Shown here in pieces: positions 21,701 to 34,746 of a stretch of 64,000 nucleotides of DNA; position 1 is the first letter of the stretch, and each line of letters starts with the position of its first letter. The stretch covers positions 14,596,509 through 14,660,508 of the forward strand of contig NC_066848.1 of the NCBI RefSeq assembly GCF_001640805.2. Reading direction: 5' to 3'. The stretch is from Lates calcarifer. Lineage: Eukaryota > Chordata > Actinopteri > Centropomidae. The position numbers and the translations under genes are program-made. The notes under the pieces are model-generated. The model did not search any database, was not told the DNA's origin, and saw only the letters and a list, made by a program, of their open reading frames with translations.

Positions 21701-24579
21701 TTATTACTTGGTGCTCAGATCGGACGGATCCTACTGTGGTGGTGCATTGCAGAGTACATGATCCATGTAATGTACATGCACTCCATCCAGTCTAATGAGA
21801 CCTACTTACAAATTCTTCCTCCTTGGGCCTTGGGTAAGTCTTTATACTGTATATATTTTGGCCTTCCATGCACAGTATAACATTGAGTTTCAGCTTTAAT
21901 GTTCCCTGCCGCTACACACACACACACACACTGTATGTGTTTTCAAGATGCAGAATGAAAAAACATGTTACACAGGATTTTGCTGGTTTTAAAACTCCAT
22001 CAGATATGCTGATTACTGATGTTTTCATTGCCCTCAATTCATTATCCATTTTTTTTTTTCAGTGTGATTTTGTTTGTATTTGACATATTCATTTTCACTT
22101 GGTGTATTAAGTTTTGGGCAGTATATATAGTTTATGCAAGTGGCTGCTGTGGTCTATAGATACTTGGGTATTTGTAGTAAAGTAAAAAAAAAAAACTTGT
22201 CTTAATCATTAAATCATTCACAGGTGGTCTGGCCCTGGCCCTCGTCCAATTCTTCTATGTGAAGTATCTGGTACTGTTTGGTCTTCCATCCATGCTGGCT
22301 ACTTTGGATAAACTGGATCCCCCAAGCTTCCTTCCTGTGTCAGCATCATGTACAGTTTCACAGGAATGTGGAGGTAAGATCATACCACCTCCATTTAACA
22401 CTGCTGAAATTAATACAGGTCTATACTGGTTTCGCTGCCAGCATTCCTTAACATGTCAGTGACCGGAAAAGCTAGCAACCCCAGTATCCTCGAGGAAAAG
22501 GTGCATTTAATGTGAAGTGCTTTAAGTGCTTGCTGTGCTTTGGCAATCAAATTCAGACTGGGCACAGAGAAATGTCTCATCTTCTGTTATTACCGGCAAT
22601 CAGAACAATAGGTCACCCCTGCACCCTGAACATCATATCATTCTTTCAGGCTTGAGCTAAAATGGTTTGGTCGTACAAATGGTGTTTTCACGGGCAAAAT
22701 CTTTTCCTTTTTTCCCCCTCTAAACAGAAACAGGCTTGTAGCAGCGTTCCCAAGACAATAAAGTAAATCATTAAACATAAAACATGTCTGCATCTTAAAA
22801 TCACCAAAAATAGAATGCAAATTACAACTGCATGTCAGTTTTAAATAAGATCTGACAGTTCCCAGCTTATGAGCGTATTATACAGTCCAGCATTTAACAT
22901 AAAACTGTTATGTTTAATCACACACACACTCACCTCATATTGAGTTATTTTTGTCTCACCCACCTCCACAAAAAGTGGACATTATGAAATTAAATGTCAT
23001 GATGATTGCTATGTTTAGTAACCTCATTTAACACTTTCATTACAAAGCAAAGGACTATGCCTTGTTTATGCTGAAGGGGTCACAATTGCTCAAGTTAATG
23101 AACACACACATTGCAGTGTTTGTTACACAGGGATGAAGCAACTTCATCAGCAAGACTTCAAATATAGAAAAGGCCAAAGGCAACAAAGTTTCTGCCCGAA
23201 TTTCAGGGCAGTCAAGAATGTGTAACTGTGAACATTTTGTGTTACAGTGCCATTTGTGTTTGCCATTTAGCTTCGAGGTCCTCCAGGATGCTCACCACTT
23301 CTGGATGAAGAAAAAGACTTTTGTTTCATATGCTGTAAAATATGCTGTAATTCACACCAAGCTGCCAGTCTAATACAACAGTACTGCTAATAAATCCCAC
23401 CTTCATGAAGTTAAAATGTTCTGTTTTGGTAGAAACTGTTTTGATTTAACTCATGATCATTTTGGAGGCTGTGGTGCTGTTGAACTGTACTGTATTATAC
23501 TGACAGGTGTTGCTTTTATTTTGTCTAGACCATTTCTATCAATGAGGGTAGGCCACATATCACAAGTGCCTCTTTTGTGATGCAATACAGTTCAACAGCA
23601 CCACAAACTGCAGCCTCAGAAATGATAATAATAATAAAGTTTATTTATATGGCACTTTATAAAGCTTCACAAAGAGCAGGCGTGAGGCAATAAAATAATT
23701 TAAATAAATAAAATAAAAAGTAAGGACAGTGAAAAATTTAGATCAGATATTAAGAACAAACATCATAAATTTGAATAACACCTCTCTAAAAACATTTCAA
23801 CAACAACTGAACATTATAACTTTCATGAATGTAGGATTTATTGTAGGGCTGGGTTGACTGCATTAGTTTCAGCTAGATGTACCTAATAAACTGGCATGTG
23901 AGTGTATGAGTGGTTTAAACAGAGCAAACGTGCAATTAAATGCAAACCTCATAATGTACAATAAAACTGTATGATTGAGCTGTAAAATTACCAGGGGGTG
24001 TTGTGTATCACTTTGTCACAGAATCAAAATCAGTTCCTGTTCCTAAATGTAATTAACAATAAGGAAGTGCAGTCTTAATTTAGAGCACATAAAGTTGAGA
24101 TGGACGTCTGTGCGTTTGGTTTAGCAATAAAAATGCACCGCCTGTAGACCAGTTCGACCGATGTGCTGACACTGATGCACTCCAATCCAGCCTGTGTGTG
24201 CTGAGCTGGCCAATGTTGACAACATTGATGGAATGCATAAAGCTGTCGACAGACATCACTGACCGAACAGCTCCAGTATATAGACGGGGGCGGGGGGGGC
24301 TAATCTTCTTAATGACAAAGAACTTGCACAGAAAAACACATACATCCTATGATGACACAGTTTATAAAACCCAGTGCTCAGGTGTTAGTGCTATATTATT
24401 ATGTAAATCTGTGACTCAAATATTTTTTTTTTCACTCTCAGGCACTTTGATGAGGGTCTGTATCGATGGCTCATCAGGTAAGAGGCACTTTATGAGCAGT
24501 GGACAGACTAATTCAGATGTTAATGCATACTAAAAATGTGAAATGTCATCTAAATCAAATAATAGCTCTCATATTAGAA

Positions 24580-24621
<42 letters not shown>

Positions 24622-27600
24622 GTTTTTATTCATTATAATATTTGAACTAGCATGTGTTTAATCGTACTGTGTCTGTTATTTAAGAGCTTATTTCCTGTGA
24701 GGCATTGAGGTAGTCGGTTGAATATCCTTAGAAAAAAAAAAAAAAGGTGCCATTCTCCAGCTGTGTGCCCGCATGTGTCATCATAATGGACAAGGATGCT
24801 GCATTTGCATGTAGGCTTTCTCATGATTATGAGGTTGCGTGTTGTTGGTGAGCAGTTCTTCTGTTGTGTTACTGCTCCTGCACCCTGGAGAAATGCCTCC
24901 TTGTTTAATATGTGCATATGTAATGGGAGCATTATGTGCCTGCTCACTTGTAGTTTGGACAACGCACATTATTAGTTTGTCTGCTTTTAATGATGCACAC
25001 TTGGCTGAATGCAGCCTATTGAGAGTTTATGGTCCATTTGGTAGACGCGGTTTGCTACATTAAGGCAACGCTACATTTGCACGGTTGTCAGAAATTACAC
25101 TGATATTCTGTGAAAATGTTCCCTTGTCTTGGTTATTGTTTGCTAATTAGTGTTTGTGTTCACTGGTTGTTTTCTGTTGCTTGACATGTATGATGGTGCA
25201 CGTGTACGTCAGCTTTTCAGATGTTAGGGATGAGTTTAGAATGAAATATGAAATACCAGACTGTCTCTAACTGTCTCCCAATTAATTTGCGTAAGATCCC
25301 AGAATTTAAATTGCAAATGCAAGTTTCCATTTTAATCTGTGTCCATTGGAAATTGTTTTCTCCTGCTTAATGGCACCACTTGCAATTATCCTACTGCAGA
25401 TGCAAAATGATACCCATGACACAATGCCCCGACGTTCCTTCTTGTGAAAAGTGCTTTTAAAGAGGTTTTAATGCAGTTCTGAAATTCTGCTGAAATTGTC
25501 TGAAGAGGGCTAGATGAGTGCGTAGGTGTTAAATGATGTGCTTTACATGACTCACTGACACCCCGTCTCCCTGGGCAGCTAAGTGGCTCATTCTTCGCCA
25601 TTCCGTTACGCTCTCCCTGCCTGTACACCACGGTGTGTCTCAGGTTCTCTGTTTCACACACATACACAGTTATCAGCCAACACAAAGAGCTGTTTACTGT
25701 CTGTTTGATGGAGTTAGTGCAGCTACATATGAGAAAGAGTGCCCAAATCCTGGGAAATATTAGTTGTAAATAAGGAAGTGGGGGGCAATGGTTGGGTTGG
25801 GTAGAGGTTGGCATTCAGGTCTGGTTCTGACTGCACTTTGATCAAGTGAACTATCTATAAGAGCTTAAGAATCAACACTAATAGTTGCTAGACTCTAATT
25901 CCTCTGTTAATTCCATTGTTAGTCTATAAAGCCTGTATGTTGCTTACTCCATCAGCTTGCAGTGTTCAGGTATTACATAACACACTGATAATTCAGGTCT
26001 TAATGTACATCTCAAAATTACCATATTTTGATTAACATCTGTTTCAAATCCATCTACATCTAAATAATTCAAACAGATGGACGGATGCTGAGTATGTTTA
26101 GGTATTCAGTTTGCTCTGGCTCTAACACTGGTACCTCTCCATCTGTTTTTGCACCTACTTTCATCCTCCAATATGGCCAAGCTGGCCACTCTATTTAAGG
26201 CTCAGAAAATGCTGGCTCATCTTTCAGGAACATTGATTAGCCACAGGGTGGCTGAGATAATTAGTTCCTAGCTCAGCAACACTAGATAGAACATGTTGTT
26301 TGTTTCTAAGTGTTGGACTGATGTAGCATGTTGAGAATCTCGGTACCTCTGGGACAGATGAGGTTCTCAGAGTATCTGAGACCATTTTTCTTCATGATGT
26401 GACACATTTTTTTTTACAGATGAGAGGGATATTCTTCACATCAAGTGGGCTACTGCATGAGTACACAGCTGTATGTCTCACTAAAACCTCTGTAAAATTA
26501 CATGTGTTACGTTGTAGACATTAGTTGTTTGATAAATTAAAAAATAAATGAATTTTGCAATTTCATTTAACTCCCTGTCCTCAATTTATAAGCAATTTCG
26601 TTGACATCCGGCCTTAGCCAACCAAAACAAGAAAGTGGGTTAAATGTTCCAGTCATAGGAACCACTTTGGAATCAATAACCCAGCTGCAGCATTATTAAC
26701 AACTTTACAGGACTGATGTTCCCTGGAGTGCCTCTATTTTTGCACTGGGCGTCAGAGCAACATTTATTTGATTAAAAATCAATGAACATGACAAAATCAT
26801 TTCTGTGACAGGTTGTTCTTTGCAATTCATTTGTGCATTGTGGTGCCATTTTCAGTCCTCTTTTGTTTTACAGCTGCACTATTCTCTGACAGCAGTATAT
26901 TCCTGTCCTACTAAGGAAAAATAATTAAATCATTAAATTATCTGTCTGTCCGTCTGTTATTACCACCTTTAGTTTACTGCTTTTTACTGACTTGGACAGG
27001 TTATAATCTCCTTGAAAACATTAAAACATTACATTTTTTCTAATCGCATTAAAGTTCTTATTTTTTCATGTTATGTGTTCATGTTTCAGGTATGTCTACG
27101 TGCCGTTGGGAGGCTCACGACACGGCCCTCTTTACAAAATATTATCCACTGGCCTTGCGTTTGGATTCGTCTGCCACTGGCACGGTGGCCATGACTACTT
27201 ACAGTACTGGGCCCTAATGAACTGGGCTGGAGTTCTGGTGGAAAACGGGCTGAAGTCTCTCTTTGCGTCATCCTTTATTCACTCCATTGTTGTAAGTTGG
27301 AAATCCAAGCATTCCCTGGTTTTCCCATTGATTTGATGTTCAGTTAAGATGCGTGGACATGACGAAATCTTTCCTGTAACCAGAAATAAAGGGGTCATAT
27401 AATCTAATAGATAAGAGATAATGCTACAGTAGGTAAAGACAGGAGACAAACTGCTTGGATTCTGTCACATCTAACTCACAACATTAATGAGGGTGAAAAG
27501 TCTGTCTCCGGTAGATTCATCCAGGCTGTTCTTGCTTTATTGGCCTCTAGCCTTGGGAGAAGGTTCATGTTCTCGAAATAGTAATAAACTCTGTTGGCGT

Positions 27601-30600
27601 GCTGTGTAGTCCTCCTAGTTTATGGTCACACAGTTCATTAGTGCCAGGTGCTTTGGTGTTCTTTGTATTTCAGATTTACGATGAAAATCTCTTTGTGGTT
27701 CTCCTGCAATTTGCTTATTTATTTACTGATTTCCCAGGAGCAGAATTTCTCTGCGGCGATGAAAAGGCGAATCATTGCCCTTCTCTCTGCCTTCTCCACT
27801 GCCATGCTCATCCTCTCTAATCTGGTGTTCCTTGGGGGGATACATGTTGGCAGAATCTTCTGGAAGCGTGTCTTCATTCAAGGTAAATTGTCTTCCACAA
27901 CACTTGCTCAATAGGATTTGTTTGTGCCTTTATTTTGCAGGATTGTTGGCATTTATAAATTTGTCAGCGGTGTGGAGCATCAGTCATTTAGCTGAATTGG
28001 AGGACATCACAGATTCTCCTCCAGTGACAGCAGCTAAAGATAGTGTGTGTGTAAAGCAACCGAGAGGCCAGCTCACATAGGCTGAAAGTAAAATCATAAA
28101 TAAAATATAATACAGTGATTAAAAATGCTGCTGTTCAGTGGGTCTGTATATTTCAGTGGATGGGCGAGGCTGTGGTCATACTGGGGAATTTTATGCATCT
28201 GCGTGGGCAAACTCCTCCAAATAGAGAGACATCTGCTTCATGGATGTGCCAGTCCCTGTTTTGCTCCCTGTGTCTTTATTTGGCTCATTTGGTACCTAAA
28301 GCAAGATGGCAGGCCCTCCTGAAGCCTGTCTACACATGATAAGCAGTCTGAGCTGCAATCGCCGCTGGTTTGGGCGCTGAGAGCTCAGCTTAGTGTTCAC
28401 ACATCACCATATAATTTATATAATTTATTAATCAGGACTTTTGATTCATGCTGAATTAAAATTCATAGTTTACTTATTTTTCAAGCAGTGTAATTGATTT
28501 AGTTGACATTATATTATAAAATTGGAACCACTGTTGCCTGTTTACACAGTTGTGTTTCTGGCCCAATATTTACTTTCCTTGTAGCTCTTTCTTTCGCCTC
28601 ACTAACTCCTAAGGGAAATATTTGGCTCTTTAGCTGCTAAAGGCTCCACTGTGCTCATCAGCTGGTCGCTAACTTTGTCTGTCTGCTGTTTGGTGCTGAG
28701 CAGAAGGAGTACAGTGGGTTTTATCAAAGCTTTTTTTTTTTGTTGAGAACAGCTGCCTGCTGCTGGAAATGGGAATTGATGAGAGTCGTGACACTGAACT
28801 AAAACAGGGGGTTGTTAAACCAAAACCATGGTCCATTTCAAATCACACATGGTAATTATTATTTATTAACAATAAAAAAATTTATTTGTGCAGCTTTAAA
28901 TTAGACTAATATATATCTGGAAACTCAGATATGCTTTCTTCATGTTAATATGAATTGATGCTCGGTAAAGGTAAAATAGTGTGAACAGTGAGTCCAGTGG
29001 CGAGGTGTACAATCTGAACACTGCAACACCAAAGGTAGCTCTGCCCTGACGTATAGATTGATTGCTCTCTGCAGAGGAAAACAATAGCTCAAGAAAAAGT
29101 GATTATGCCATGGATCACGTAGACAGCCTTTAGCATCTCTCCCATTTTGCACATTCCCACCTGGTGATCTGTTGTGAAATGTCAATGCTGGGATTTAGTT
29201 GATGTTGGGGAGTCTGTGCAAAGGCAGCAACTCTTAACATTCCAGCGTTATAAGAAAACTTGCAAATGCAAGACAGGAGAAATGTTTTTTTAATTGTTTT
29301 CAATTAAATTAGTCATTAGGTCTGTGTTCAGTTCCTTCAGAATAAGAGAGAAAGCTTTCAACTTGTTGCACAAAGGTCATATTCTAGTCACCAGTTAAGT
29401 TTTATTGTGACAGTAATCATTTGTTGGAAACCTGGCAGGCTCACAGCAAATGGTGTGTAACATTATGCCTCTTCCAGCATTCCTGACCCCTTTCTCACAC
29501 ACACACACACACTACTGTAGACTTGGTGTAAATAAGTTAAGAGGAACCTAAAAATATGAACTTCTGTTGTGAATTATTCAGAGTAAGAACTAGAAACTAA
29601 ATGCATAATCTCAGTTTGCTGTTATGGTGATTCATTCGGACCATTAAAGGACTAAAAATAAAGACATAACCTGGCAGTGTGTGCTTTTAAATACACTACT
29701 GAACAAACCACTTCGTAATTGTGTCACTCCCGCTGAGTCCTTGCATTTTTGTTCTTTAAATTGAGATATAATGGATCTGCCAGAGATGCCTAAAACCATT
29801 CCTTATATCTGCATAATAAATCACTGAGGGGGAGCTGCAGTTTGCTTCATTAGCATGAAATCAATGCTTTTAAATGAGCCTGTCTGGGATTTTTACAAGT
29901 GCAGGCAGTAGCGTAATTGCACTCTGACCTCTCTGGTAAAATGAACAAAACAGATTCCTAATCACACTGTGTCAATAGTTGTGTATGTTTATTTCAGATG
30001 TCCAAAGTGTCTTGCATGCCCCCATGTAGAATCACTCAAAAGTCACTGTGCTGAGTTGTTAGAAACGTGACAGAAAAGTGACACGGTGCTTGGTATTATT
30101 TCAATAACATGCATCATCAAATTAAATTAGAAATGCTGTAATTAAAAGTTAGTGACCCTCCAATCTAATTTCAATGGCTATGTTTAAAATGAAGACTATT
30201 TGTCATCAGTCAGTACATCTGCTATTATGGTTGTATGCACTGTGGAGGTGAACTTTACGGAAGTCATTATTCCTCTAGATCAATTAGTAGACCCTAAGAA
30301 AAATCAGCAATTATTTTAATAATCAAGAATCATTCATGTCCATTTTCAACATTCGATTGTGATTTTCCATTTTCCCACTTTTTTCCACATTTTATAGAGT
30401 AAGCAACTGATTGATCTACTGAAAAAATCATCTTGATTAGTCCATAATGAAAATAATAATACTTTATATACTAATAACAAAAAAGTTTGCGCACTATTGC
30501 AGTATTTGTAATTTCCACTCATTTCACTTCTAATCTAATCTAATCATAGCTCTGTCCTCTTAGTCTTTCAGAGTTAGGAAGATCATGTTGTTTTTGTTTT

Positions 30601-32586
30601 TTTTTTGGTTTGTTTTTTACAGAGAAATACAACTGTTAGTCACTGTAAGAACACTTTCTAACTCTGTGGAGTTTTTTTTAATTACCTCCTTTTTTAAGTT
30701 TTACCCAGTAGATATTTTTTTACACATCAGTGCAGTTACAGTTCTTTTACTTGAGTACCCTTTGTTAGTTCAAATTCTGTTTGCCAGTATAATGGATTAA
30801 AACAAGAAAAACAAGATTAAGAGTCTACAGCCATTCTAGCTCTGTGTAGCTGTACTGAGGTAAATGCTAATGTTAGTATGCTAACATGCTCACAGGTTTT
30901 GCAAGGTTAGCTAATGTGTATCATTTACATTTCGCATTAACATTCACCAAACACAAAGTGAATTTAGTCAGAAATATTCATATATTTTTTGAGACATTTC
31001 ACTTAAAATCAAATGTAAATATCATGGTGGCCCTAGAGGAAAAGTCAGGGTATCACCAAGGTCAGTAGGATTCATTATCATAAATGTCTGTACAACATTT
31101 CATGCCAGTCTATCCAGTATTGACATATTTCACCCTGGACTGACAGACATTGCCGTCCCTAGAGCGATGCCACTAGCGTGGCTAAAAAAAGCTCACACTC
31201 GCTCTCTATTATTTGCTAAAACCAACACAAGTCGTCCTTTGTTTGTATCAGTCTAACGATCATGTCAGAGCTAAGCCTACAAGTTGTCAGTCTTTACCTC
31301 ACTTAGAAGCACAGTCCTTCTGATCGCTAATCAGCTTTCTATTTAGTTTTGAGTTGCCTCACTGCAAGTGGCCTTTTCACCTCAGTTCAACTTGATGTAC
31401 TCTGTTAATCAAGTGGCAAAAGAAACCGGTGTAATTACAGCACTGGTTGATTAGAGCCATAGTGACATGCAGCTGGAGGAAATAGGATATACATTTAAGT
31501 TTTTCCACTCTCCATCTCTTTACCATGGCTTGGTACTTAGTAGTTTTCTTTAATCACGTTTGGCTTGTGGTGTAAGCTGGTGTTCTGCTTTTCACCCTGT
31601 TAGTTTGAAGTCAGTAACAGCAAAGGTTGGATGGCTGGTTAGAGAATATATTGCACACTGAGGGTGTTAATGAAATGTACATACCTGCAAAGACAAAACA
31701 CTAGGACATCTTGGCACGGAAGCAAGGCTTGCTCTTGGTGCGCACAGGGCCTCGGGCTAAAAGACTTTGAATGATTAATTTACATGTTGGAAATGCATAA
31801 TATTTCAACAGTGCACTTGAAACTGATTCAAAATTTGCTCAGTGTGATTAAAGTAGCATCAATAATTAGCTTGAATTGACTGGCAACATCATCTAGGCGG
31901 TTTTTAAAGGATAAATGCAAAAAATATACTTTTTTTTTTTTTAATAATTCCCAGACTGCAAAAACAAAACTTCACTTCAGCATGGCATAAAAACATTTAT
32001 TGTCAAAATATGGCTTTGCAAGCCTTATCCCATGTAACCTTTCTTTTCCACTGACAGGAAAATGACAGTACAGCTGTGCAGGAAGGAGCTCGTGTGTACG
32101 TGAATTGGATTTTGACATGAATAGAAAAGAATAGACCATTGAAGAGCATTGTGGGTGCAGGTGCAGGTTACTGAGATAATCTGGAGCGAAGCCAGTTGGG
32201 GAGGAGGTGCAGACAGCTGTCCTTACCTGCCTACTCGACCCTCTAAGAAGCAGCTATAAATAGAAAAAGTGAATAACCGTAACACAACACAGTACAGCGG
32301 AGAGCGCTGACCAAACTATTACTCTCTGTCTCTCTAGCTCTTGTAAAAGAATCCAAGTTTCAGTACATAGCAGTCACTTTCTGGCTGAGTTTAAATTTAC
32401 CTCATTTGTATTTATAAAGTAAACTGCACTAATTCTGACTAAATAATTTCTGTTCTATTCACTGTTCCAGATGAGTACATCAGTTTTCATCTCATTTCAG
32501 GCTGGTCTACCGTGGCCCCACCTATGCTGGCTTTCCTCTACTGCTTTGCTCAGATTGGACTCGACTGGACTTCCCGCCCGCCATGA
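18737..32586 (+). CDS. hhat: Hedgehog acyltransferase, copy 1 (several single-base frameshifts)
   Basis: There are eleven coding exons: 18737-18855, 18948-19012, 19274-19387, 19469-19663, 21218-21431, 21658-21833, 22224-22373, 24442-24477, 27090-27291, 27738-27882 and 32501-32586. The protein is the MBOAT-family ER enzyme that N-palmitoylates Hedgehog ligands. Recognisable blocks include DFEWSFW, ETEEEYYLL, YNGPI, FFYVKYLVLFG, YSFTGMWR, the catalytic-histidine block WHGGHDY (27178-27198) and AMLILSNLVFLGG. Compared with copy 2, single bases are missing in exon 1 (near 18773 and 18853), exon 6 (near 21703 and 21720) and exon 7 (C run 22319-22323), and one T is extra in exon 5 (21383-21388). 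These break the frame in an otherwise perfectly spliced gene, so they are probably sequencing or assembly errors. The catalytic His codon is CAC here and CAT in copy 2. Tail-to-tail with kcnh1, as in tetrapods. Confidence 0.92.
19664..21217 (+). other. hhat: hhat intron 4
   Basis: This 1.55-kb AT-rich intron has no recognisable exon, RNA gene or transposon. Copy 2 carries the same sequence (51901-53455) with a few single-base differences. Confidence 0.7.
22374..24441 (+). other. hhat: hhat intron 7 with a non-autonomous repeat
   Basis: The intron carries an inverted-repeat element at about 23465-23617 and, further on (23876-23910), the 'gtacctaataaactggca...gagtgtatgag' sequence that commonly ends dispersed fish repeats. 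No coding exon is recognised. Confidence 0.55.
23465..23617. repeat. Hairpin-forming inverted repeat, probable non-autonomous transposon remnant
   Basis: A 19-bp arm (23471-23489, gtggtgctgttgaactgta) is exactly complementary to 23586-23604. The pairing extends outward with GAGGCTG (23465-23471) against CAGCCTC (23611-23617). The loop is 96 bases. It is perfectly kept in copy 2 (55721-55739 and 55837-55855). The arms look like terminal repeats of a small DNA-transposon derivative. Confidence 0.6.
24478..27089 (+). other. hhat: hhat intron 8
   Basis: A 2.6-kb intron after the 36-base exon 8. It starts with an ATCT microsatellite (24581-24620). The stretch 24770-25420 is rich in octamer- and homeodomain-like words (for example TTTGCAT, CTAATTAG, CCAATTAATTTGCG) and has few repeats, so it could hold conserved non-coding elements. 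No exon is recognised. Confidence 0.5.
24581..24620. repeat. (ATCT)n microsatellite
   Basis: Ten ATCT units here against eight in copy 2 (56836-56867), a typical allelic length difference. Confidence 0.95.
28039..29026. other. 988-bp segment present in copy 1 only
   Basis: Copy 2 joins directly from the base matching 28038 to the base matching 29027 (junction at 60285/60286). Two bases (AA) are shared at the ends. No terminal inverted repeats, poly-A tail or target duplication is visible, so this looks like a simple deletion in copy 2 rather than an insertion of a mobile element. Confidence 0.8.
30845..31190. repeat. Teleost interspersed repeat in hhat intron 10
   Basis: The segment carries hallmarks of an abundant fish element: 'aaatgctaatgttagtatgctaac' at the start, 'atggtggccctagaggaaaag' in the middle, and 'cattgccgtccctagagcgatgccactagcgtggctaaaaa' at the end. 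Only fragments of the family are present. The equivalent is 62117-62456 in copy 2. Confidence 0.7.
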
Positions 32587-34671
32587 GTCACCTTGACTTT
32601 GTATCGGAGTGAGAATCTGTGCAACCGGACAACCAGAACGACCCGCTGAGTCCAGTGCCTCGTCCTCACCACCCAGCATCTCTGTGGCGAATCTGGCTCA
32701 CAGCCACAGAACCTATCCAAACCAGGCTGAAGTGCAGCTGAGCAGTCACTTTCAAACAACCTGCAGGACCAGGCAAAATCCGTCTGTAAGCTAAGACTTA
32801 AAGGATCAGTGTTCATCCTTTGTAGTTTCCTGTACTTCATGGAAATAAGTGCACATAAACATCAATAGAATGAGTGCGATGCTGTAAATTGAGGACAGTC
32901 GTTAATATAAGTCATGTCTTGCCTTGGCTGTGCTGAGGCATGAATGATTCTAAGAAACCGTAAAGGATAATTTGGACCTTGAATCTGTCTTGGCTATATG
33001 ACTCTGATAAGGTATTGCTGGGTGGTGCGATAAACTGGGGAAATGCTAATTTCGCATTTACCGTCCTCCTTCAGCTCGCCACAAAAACAGTTGTGCATTC
33101 AGAGGCTGTCGATAGACACAGAAGCCTGAAAAGAGCAGTAACCTGATCACACTAATATTAGTAAATGCATTGCTTTAAAGCAGCTACACATGCAGACAAA
33201 AGCAAACTTTGGAGATTAAAGATTAAGATTAAAGATAAAAATAAAAAAAAACACATGCTGTATGTTATGTATCACCTTGTTCCTTCAAAATGTCGACTAT
33301 ACAATGCCTCAGCCCGAGGACACTAGCCCAACCCAGTTGTCATGTTTGGATTAAAGTTTCATGATTATAACCATGCTGTACTTAATGCGGTGAGTCATTT
33401 ATAGTTTCCGTATTCCAGCTGTATTTATGTCCTGATAACATCGTATATAAATCTTTATTTACAGTCTCATCTTAAAAAATGGGTGAAAAATACATTATTT
33501 ATATATTTTTTTAATAAAAGGATATGTCATTTCCTAAAACAGCTGGTCAACGTAGTTTCTAGTGCCTGTTGTTGACAGTGAGATATCATGGAATATCAGC
33601 TGACTTTCCTCTAAAACAGGTCGGAGATGTTCGTTACATTATCATTTTTGGATTTGTTGACTGTTCACTGGGTTTAGTTCTTGGTGATGAGTTCTTAAAA
33701 GTGTACAAGATCACAATAAATAATTCACTCTAACCCAGTAAGGGATGACTAGTCTGTCAGCAGGTTTAAAATGTGTTCTGGGAATTAATAGGAAGCTGCT
33801 TTAAAAAGCTTATCTGTGCTTTTTTGTGTCTTTTGAGCTTAGAAAGTGTGATGTTGCAAACCCAATTTGATCCTCTTACTATTCACACAAAGCAAACAGC
33901 TTCAGGGTACAGCGTCCACAGAGATTAGTTGAAGAAAGTGAATTCTAAGTCAGAGGTGCCATCACTGAAATTCTTCATTGACATAAAACTCTAAAGTTGC
34001 CTCTGGCCCGCTGTTTGTTTATTGTCCTGAAGCAACAATTGATTGTTCTCAAGGTTTATATGTTCTCAGTCAGTAATCCATCTTACCTGCATAGGGACTG
34101 TAATTTCTATCTTGATCAGTGGAGAACAAACAATCTTATAATACAAGGTATTTTGTCAGTAAATAATAAAAGTACAGTGTAATCTGGAGTCTGTTGTTCT
34201 GGTTCCATTAGCTGATTTCTATTCTTTGGATTATCACATCTGTGGCACTAAGTAGGATCAATGTGAGCAGGGTGTCAGAGAGGAATCCTCTTAGATTAGC
34301 ACAAAACTGTGAGGTTTATCTGACGTAAGATGATCAGCAGGAGAACACACCTGCTGACTAACACTTTCGTAGAGATGTGCCCTTATCACTGGTGGCAGAG
34401 GAGCTACAACACAAAGACAGACAATCCTCACAAGTCAGAGAGGATGCTATACAGTGCCTGAAGAAAACAGGCCAGGTACAATATATATATAAAATATTTA
34501 TTATGAATGTATGTCACAGTTCATAACAAGGAGCTCCCATTGTGCTTGAAATAGTTACATTTCTCATCACATGACATGTGAACATACAGGCATGTGCATA
34601 TTACATAAACCAAACACCAGAGCCAAACTTTTCTCTTTCTTAAGAATCTAAACATTGCAATATAATCTGTG

Positions 34672-34679
<8 letters not shown>

Positions 34680-34730
<51 letters not shown>

Positions 34731-34746
34731 GTGTGTGTGTGTGTGT
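34680..34746. repeat. Compound (AT)n(GT)n microsatellite
   Basis: About 47 bases of alternating AT, then about 19 bases of GT. Confidence 0.97.

Larger units (their letters stand above)
27883..32500 (+). other. hhat: hhat intron 10 (last intron)
   Basis: The largest intron of the gene, 4.6 kb here and 3.6 kb in copy 2. It holds the 988-bp segment absent from copy 2 (28039-29026), a CA repeat near 29500, a fish interspersed repeat (30845-31190), and a MEF2-like CTATAAATAG at 32254-32263. The stretch 29690-29990 has AT-rich homeodomain-like words and could be a conserved non-coding element. No alternative last exon could be supported. Confidence 0.55.
11464..32736 (+). repeat. Duplicated segment, copy 1 (myoz1 to hhat 3' UTR)
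   Basis: This 21.3-kb segment matches 43690-64000 base for base in the same orientation, with small differences only. Coordinates differ by 32226 at the start, 32236-32255 through hhat exons 1-10, and 31264 at the last hhat exon, after a 988-bp segment missing from copy 2. It holds myoz1, the unknown minus-strand locus and hhat. It most likely represents one haplotype of a single locus. Confidence 0.95.

Noticed and set aside
28115..28339. Possible alternative last exon of hhat in the copy-1-specific segment
   Set aside because: A tttcag acceptor precedes it, but in the phase required by exon 10 it reaches a stop without resembling the HHAT C-terminus. The conserved last exon is at 32501-32586.
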